A stretch of DNA of 8,477 bases from DASSHC01 sp035693105 (GTDB lineage: Bacteria; Chloroflexota; Chloroflexia; Thermomicrobiales; Thermomicrobiaceae), in the NCBI GenBank assembly GCA_035693105.1, contig DASSHC010000112.1:1-8477 (forward strand). Direction: 5' to 3'. The notes below the pieces were generated by a model. That model did not search any database. It saw nothing but the letters and a program-made list of their open reading frames with translations, and was not told where the DNA came from. Shown here piece after piece: positions 5,058 through 8,477 of this stretch (its first letter is position 1; every line of letters begins with the position of its first letter). A program made the translations under genes and the position numbers.

Positions 5058-5921
5058 ATGGATGCGCCGCGGGGCACGGTCTGCCTGACCTTTGACTTCG
5101 ACGCCATCTCGCTCTGGATCGGCCCCTACAAGGCCACCTCGCCCAGCAAGATCTCGCGCGGCGAGTTCGGCGTGGTTGGGGTCGAGCGCATCCTGACGGT
5201 GCTGGCACGCGCCGGCCTCCCCGCCACCTTCTTCGTGACCGGCCACACCGCCGACACCTACCCGGCGTCGGTGCGCACCATCAAGCAGGCCGGGCACGAG
5301 ATCGGCCACCACGGTTATTTGCACGAGAATCCGGTGACGCTGGAGCGGGTCGAGGAGCGGATCGTGCTGGAGAAGGGTCTTGCAGCGCTCGAGCGCGCCG
5401 CCGGGGTGCGCCCCACCGGCTACCGCTCGCCCGCCTGGGACAACAGCCCCAACACCATCGAGCTGCTGGAGGAGTTCGGCTTCCGCTACGAGAGCTCGCT
5501 GATGGGGCAGGATTTCCGCCCCTACTGGGCGCGCACGCGCGACGTGATCCGGCGTGACGGCGCCTATCAGTTCGGCCCGGAGTCGAACATCGTCGAGCTG
5601 CCGGTGAGCTGGATCCTCGACGACTTCCCCCACTTCGAGTACGTCTCCAGCGAGAACCGGGTCAGCCCCGGCCTCTCGGCCCCCTCGAAGGTCGAGGAGA
5701 TCTGGCGCGGCGAGTTCGACTTCATGCTCCGCGAGGTCCCCGGCGGCGTGCTGACCCTGACGATGCACCCGCAGGTCATCGGGCGCGGCCACCGCATCCT
5801 GATGCTGGAGCGGCTGATCGACTACTTCACGCGGCACGACGGTGTCCGCTTCGCCACGCTGGGCCAGGTAGCCGACGAGTTTCGCGCCGCCCACCCACGC
5901 GCCATTTCCCTGTCATCCTGA
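5058..5921 (+). CDS. Polysaccharide deacetylase family hydrolase (HpPgdA/PuuE-like)
   Basis: The protein is 287 residues from ATG 5058, with GGAGG at 5043-5047. An in-frame ATG at 4968 would add a polar, charged extension without a good ribosome site. The NodB-fold motifs are intact: TFDFDA (11-16; D13 catalytic base, D15 metal), HEIGHHGYLHENP (80-92; H85 and H89 metal ligands) and YRSPAWDNS (122-130). These positions nearly coincide with D14, H86 and H90 of the Helicobacter pylori protein HpPgdA. This subfamily lacks a signal peptide and includes peptidoglycan deacetylase HpPgdA, cyclic imidases and the PuuE-type allantoinases, so a cytoplasmic C-N hydrolase acting on an imide or amide is at least as likely as a cell-wall enzyme. 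The last residues (about ISLSS) and the TGA stop are encoded by an interspersed repeat copy. The gene lies after the terminator at 4922-4955 and so probably has its own promoter. Confidence 0.9.
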   Translation: MDAPRGTVCLTFDFDAISLWIGPYKATSPSKISRGEFGVVGVERILTVLARAGLPATFFVTGHTADTYPASVRTIKQAGHEIGHHGYLHENPVTLERVEERIVLEKGLAALERAAGVRPTGYRSPAWDNSPNTIELLEEFGFRYESSLMGQDFRPYWARTRDVIRRDGAYQFGPESNIVELPVSWILDDFPHFEYVSSENRVSPGLSAPSKVEEIWRGEFDFMLREVPGGVLTLTMHPQVIGRGHRILMLERLIDYFTRHDGVRFATLGQVADEFRAAHPRAISLSS

Positions 5922-5963
5922 GCCGCAGCGAAGAGCCTGCCCTGAGCTTGTCGAAGGGATCTC
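5908..5963 (+). repeat. Interspersed repeat copy R3, with the 24-bp insert
   Basis: The copy begins CCCTGTCATCCTGAGCCGCA, runs to GCGAAG, carries a 24-bp insert at 5934-5957 and resumes GATCTC. Bases 5905-5933 are identical to 7059-7087 of R5 over 29 bases. The insert matches 297-320 of R1 with one C/T difference. The copy overlaps the end of the deacetylase CDS and provides its stop codon. Confidence 0.85.
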
Positions 5964-5985
5964 TCATCAGCCCGGAGCGGCAGTA

Positions 5986-6019
5986 ATCGTGGTGAGGAGG
6001 CACCGAGACGCCCCACGAT
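5986..6019 (+). promoter_or_regulatory. Inverted repeat upstream of the SDR gene
   Basis: ATCGTGG (5986-5992) and CCACGAT (6013-6019) are perfect 7-bp arms 20 bases apart; inside the pair GGTG (5991-5994) can also fold onto CACC (6001-6004). The structure ends 44 bases before the SDR start codon. It may be an operator or an mRNA hairpin; no convincing sigma-70 hexamer pair was found around it. Confidence 0.3.
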
Positions 6020-6062
6020 CCATTTTGACCGCCGTTCGGATGAAGACAGAGGAGTAGTGGAG

Positions 6063-6848
6063 ATGCCCGTTACCGTCGATTTCGCCGGTGAGGTCGCGCT
6101 GATCACCGGCGCGGCAACGGGGCTGGGTTTCGCCATCGCCGGGGCGCTCGGGCGGGCCGGGGCGACGGTCGCCCTGACCGATCTGAGCCGGGAGCGGGTC
6201 GATGCCGCCGTGGCAGCGCTGCGCGAGCAGGAGATCGCGGCGCAGGGTTTTGCGGCGGACGTGCGCGACGCAGGGGCCATGGCGGGCGTCGTGGACGAGA
6301 TCGGCGCGCGACTCGGCCGGCTCGACGTGGCCGTCGCCAGTGCCGGCATCTACCCCAACACGCCGCTGCTGCAGCTGACACCGGAGGAGTGGGACCGCGT
6401 GCTCGACACCAACCTCAAGGGCGCCTTCATCACCTGTCAGGCCGCCGCCCGGCTGATGATCGCGGGCGGGCGCGGCGGACGCATCGTGACGATCAGCTCG
6501 GGAGCGGCCAACCACGCCATCTGGGGCTGGGCGCACTACAGCGCCTCCAAAGCGGGCGTGGTGGCGCTGACCCGCGCGCTGGCGCTGGAGCTGGCGCCGC
6601 ACGGCATCCGCGCCAACGCCATCCTCCCCGGCTACATCGACGTGCCCGAGGGCGGCCGCCCACTGAGCGAGACCTACAAGGAGGCCGCCCGGCGGGGCAT
6701 CCCGCTGCGGCGCGGCGAGCCGGCCGACATCGCCAACGCGGTCGTCATGCTCGCCTCACCGCTGGCCGGCTTCGTCACCGGCGCGGCGCTCTCCGTCGAC
6801 GGCGGCAGCAGCGCTGGCCGAGCGCACCTGCGGCCGGTGGAGGAGTGA
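6063..6848 (+). CDS. Short-chain dehydrogenase/reductase (FabG-like classical SDR)
   Basis: The protein is 261 residues from ATG 6063, with GGAG at 6051-6054 eight bases upstream; GTG 6057 is in frame but only two bases from it. Motifs in order: nucleotide-binding TGAATGLG (15-22), acidic D40 at the end of strand beta-2 (which favours NAD over NADP), ADV (65-67), ASAG (92-95) in place of the usual NNAG, catalytic N117, S146, Y159 and K163 in YSASK, then a C-terminal VTGAALSVDGG. Length and layout are those of classical SDRs that oxidise or reduce secondary alcohols and ketones. The substrate is not predictable. As the last gene after the aldolase-like enzyme, binding protein and hydrolase, it would fit oxidation of a hydroxylated intermediate; this is inference. 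A repeat copy separates it from the deacetylase gene. Confidence 0.93.
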   Translation: MPVTVDFAGEVALITGAATGLGFAIAGALGRAGATVALTDLSRERVDAAVAALREQEIAAQGFAADVRDAGAMAGVVDEIGARLGRLDVAVASAGIYPNTPLLQLTPEEWDRVLDTNLKGAFITCQAAARLMIAGGRGGRIVTISSGAANHAIWGWAHYSASKAGVVALTRALALELAPHGIRANAILPGYIDVPEGGRPLSETYKEAARRGIPLRRGEPADIANAVVMLASPLAGFVTGAALSVDGGSSAGRAHLRPVEE

Positions 6849-7013
6849 CCGTGACCAATGGCCTTGCCGTCTTCCTGTTGCCGCCCGATCCACGGCGCGC
6901 CGTCTCCGTCCGGCTAAAGCCGCAGCGCTGAATTCGCGAAGCCCACTCAAGGGCTGGGATTGGGAGCGATAGTTGGCCTACCCCATGGGATGAGTGCCGG
7001 TCCACGCGGATGA

Positions 7014-7047
7014 GAGATCCTTCGGCCGCGGCCTCAGGATGACAGGG
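7014..7047 (-). repeat. Interspersed repeat copy R4 (minus orientation)
   Basis: On the minus strand the copy reads CCCTGTCATCCTGAGGCCGC and ends GGATCTC. It is the left arm of a long near-palindrome with R5, separated by only 14 bases (7048-7061). The mismatches are confined to the middle of the arms, near 7024-7033. Confidence 0.85.
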
Positions 7048-7061
7048 GTAAGGTTCTCTTT

Positions 7062-7093
7062 CCCTGTCATCCTGAGCCGCAGCGAAGGATCTC
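7062..7093 (+). repeat. Interspersed repeat copy R5 (plus orientation, uninterrupted reference copy)
   Basis: This is the simplest full copy: CCCTGTCATCCTGAGCCGCA followed by GCGAAGGATCTC, 32 bases. Its RNA would fold with R4 into a hairpin of about 30 bp that may end or shield the SDR transcript. The flank after GATCTC is similar to that of R3 (both reach TCAGC), so the mobile or amplified unit is slightly longer than 32 bases. Confidence 0.85.
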
Positions 7094-7273
7094 CCTTCAG
7101 CAAAAAGAGGCACCATACCCTCACCCGGCCGGGCTAGCCACATCATCGAACGGCGAAGCTCAGCCCGTTCAGTCGGCTTCGTGGCCTTAGCCCGGAAATT
7201 CCATTCCGGACGGAGCCGGGCGCCGAGCGCCGCCGACACACCTGGTTCGCGACCCTGCCTCCACCTTTTCACC

Positions 7274-7298
7274 TTGACATGCACGGTACACTTACCGT
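7274..7298 (+). promoter_or_regulatory. Promoter element with palindromic operator upstream of guaB
   Basis: A perfect TTGACA (7274-7279) is followed four bases later by ACGGTA-CACT-TACCGT (7283-7298), a perfect 6-bp inverted repeat. No good -10 lies at the normal 16-18 base spacing, so the promoter assignment is partial. A TTGACA followed by a tight palindrome is a layout typical of TetR-family operators, but no tetR gene is visible here. The element is 78 bases before the guaB start. Confidence 0.45.
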
Positions 7299-7375
7299 TT
7301 GGCATCCCAAGCCGCCGCGGCCACGGTGGGCCGGCGCGCTCCGTTCTCACCCGCGACCCTGCGAAGGACGTCACC

Positions 7376-8477
7376 ATGCGACTGCGACCCGAAACCGCCC
7401 TGACCTTCGACGACGTGCTCCTGGTGCCCAAGCGCTCCGCCATCCGCTCCCGCCGCGCCGTCGACACCGGCAGCCAGCTCACCAAGCAGATCCGGCTGAC
7501 GATCCCGATTGTCTCCTCGAACATGGACACCGTCACCGAGGCGCCGATGGCGATCGCCATGGCCCGCATCGGCGGGCTCGGCGTGATCCACCGCTTCATG
7601 TCGATCGAGGAGCAGGCCCAGGCGGTGGCGCAGGTCAAGCGCGCCGAGGGCTTCGTGGTCGACAACCCCGAGCGCGTGGCGCACGACGCGACGGTGCAGG
7701 AGGCGCGGCATCTGCTGGCGGACCACAACATCGGCGGGCTGGTCGTGATCGACGACGCCGGCCGCGTGCTGGGGCTGGTCACCACCCGCGATCTCCTCTT
7801 CGAGAACGACGCCAGCCGGGCCGTGGCCGAGGTCATGACGCCGGTCGAGCGGCTGGTGACGGCCCAGCCCGGCGCCTCGCTGGAGGCGGCGCGCGATACG
7901 CTGCGCAGCCACCGCATCGAGAAGCTGCCGGTCCTCAACGGCGCCGGCCAGCTCCAGGGGCTGATCACCGCGCAGGACATCGTCAAGCTGGAGCAGTGGC
8001 CGCAGGCGACCAAGGACGCGCGCGGGCGGCTGCGCGCCGGCGCGGCGGTCGGCGTGCGCCCCTCCGACCTGGAGCGCGCGGCGGCGCTGGTCGAGGCCGG
8101 CGCGGACGTGCTGGTGGTCGATATCGCCCACGGCCACTCCGACGCGGCCATCGAGATGGTGCGCGCGCTGAAGGAGCGCTTCCCGGAGGTCGAGATCATC
8201 GGCGGCAACGTCGCCACCGCCGACGGCGTGCGCGACCTGGCCGCGGCCGGGGCGGACGCGATCAAGGTAGGGGTCGGCGCCGGCTCGATCTGCATCACCC
8301 GGGAGGTGACCGGCTTCGGCGTGCCGCAGCTGACCGCCGTGGCCGAGTGCGCCGAGGTGGGCCAGGAGCTGGGCGTGCCGATCATCGCCGACGGCGGCAT
8401 CCGCACCTCGGGCGACATCACCAAGGCGCTGGCGGCCGGCGCCAGCACGGTCATGCTCGGCAACCTGCTGGCGGGCA
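7376..8477 (+). CDS. guaB: IMP dehydrogenase (3' end outside the window)
   Basis: The frame starts at ATG 7376, with AAGGA at 7364-7368, and stays open to the window edge: 367 residues of an expected 480-490. It catalyses the NAD-dependent oxidation of IMP to XMP, the committed step of GMP synthesis, in the cytoplasm as a tetramer. TFDDVLLVP (10-18) is the usual N-terminus and SSNMDTVTE follows. Two CBS domains occupy about residues 90-205 (RVAHDATVQEA... and VMTPVERLVTAQPG...). The barrel resumes with VVDIAHGHS, GGNVAT and the catalytic loop GVGAGSICITREVTG, placing the nucleophile at C306 (E. coli C305). IADGGIRTSGDI follows. The CBS pair and the ADGGIR motif favour IMP dehydrogenase over GMP reductase. 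The loop has Ala for the common Pro (GxGPGS) and Ile for the usual Thr right after the cysteine. The flap and C-terminus are not visible. Confidence 0.93.
   Translation, partial: MRLRPETALTFDDVLLVPKRSAIRSRRAVDTGSQLTKQIRLTIPIVSSNMDTVTEAPMAIAMARIGGLGVIHRFMSIEEQAQAVAQVKRAEGFVVDNPERVAHDATVQEARHLLADHNIGGLVVIDDAGRVLGLVTTRDLLFENDASRAVAEVMTPVERLVTAQPGASLEAARDTLRSHRIEKLPVLNGAGQLQGLITAQDIVKLEQWPQATKDARGRLRAGAAVGVRPSDLERAAALVEAGADVLVVDIAHGHSDAAIEMVRALKERFPEVEIIGGNVATADGVRDLAAAGADAIKVGVGAGSICITREVTGFGVPQLTAVAECAEVGQELGVPIIADGGIRTSGDITKALAAGASTVMLGNLLAG

Larger units (their letters stand above)
6849..7375. other. 527-base intergenic region before guaB
   Basis: No convincing gene is present. From left to right it holds a small hairpin CGGCT-AA-AGCCG (6911-6922), a weak AGCCC/GGGCT hairpin (6940-6955), the R4/R5 repeat palindrome (7014-7093), interleaved inverted arms at 7148-7181 and, close to guaB, a TTGACA with an operator-like palindrome (7274-7298). 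A 26-codon frame from GTG 6851 is too weak to call. Confidence 0.7.

Noticed and set aside
6025..6030. TTGACC as a -35 for the SDR gene
   Set aside because: The -10 would fall on the ribosome binding site and leave almost no leader; no suitable hexamer is there.
6775..8463. A 562-codon open frame on the minus strand opposite guaB
   Set aside because: Same cause: the + strand encodes a clear IMP dehydrogenase, and the minus product is Ser/Arg/Ala-rich without motifs.
1..8477. tRNA or rRNA genes, insertion sequences, attachment sites
   Set aside because: No T-loop (GGTTCGAATCC-like) with acceptor pairing, no rRNA core sequence and no transposase or integrase frame was seen on either strand.

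Overview
The window is GC-rich bacterial DNA with dense third-position G/C. It carries a Tat-type lipoprotein signal, a nitroreductase resembling the coenzyme F420 enzyme FbiB, and an interspersed palindromic repeat family between genes. Together these fit a high-GC Chloroflexota (Thermomicrobia-like) or, less likely, an Actinomycetota. This assignment is inference; there is no rRNA or marker gene here to settle it. All confident genes read on the + strand.

Layout. 1-248 is the 3' end of an unidentified gene. 281-415 is a large imperfect palindrome made of two interspersed repeat copies. 523-1173 encodes an FbiB-like nitroreductase. 1189-1386 holds a compact, self-contained transcription unit: a near-consensus sigma-54 promoter (-24/-12), a 7-bp hairpin beginning at the predicted first transcribed base, a strong Shine-Dalgarno, a 21-codon ORF for a single hydrophobic helix, and an intrinsic terminator. 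1516-1581 is a promoter overlaid with inverted repeats, in front of an XRE-cupin regulator (1602-2198).

From 2216 a probable catabolic or transport cluster follows: an RraA/HMG-aldolase family protein (2285-2908), an oligopeptide-type ABC substrate-binding lipoprotein (2980-4905) without its permeases, a textbook hairpin (4922-4955), an HpPgdA-like polysaccharide deacetylase family hydrolase (5058-5921) and an SDR oxidoreductase (6063-6848). The regulator next to them is a plausible local controller that senses a small ligand through its cupin domain, but the substrate cannot be read from the sequence. After a 527-base non-coding stretch carrying another repeat palindrome and an operator-like palindrome, the window ends inside guaB (IMP dehydrogenase, 7376-8477).

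The two most unusual items are the sigma-54/micro-membrane-protein unit at 1189-1386 and a 24-bp micro-repeat found inside two copies of the interspersed repeat, each time at the same AG/GAT junction.
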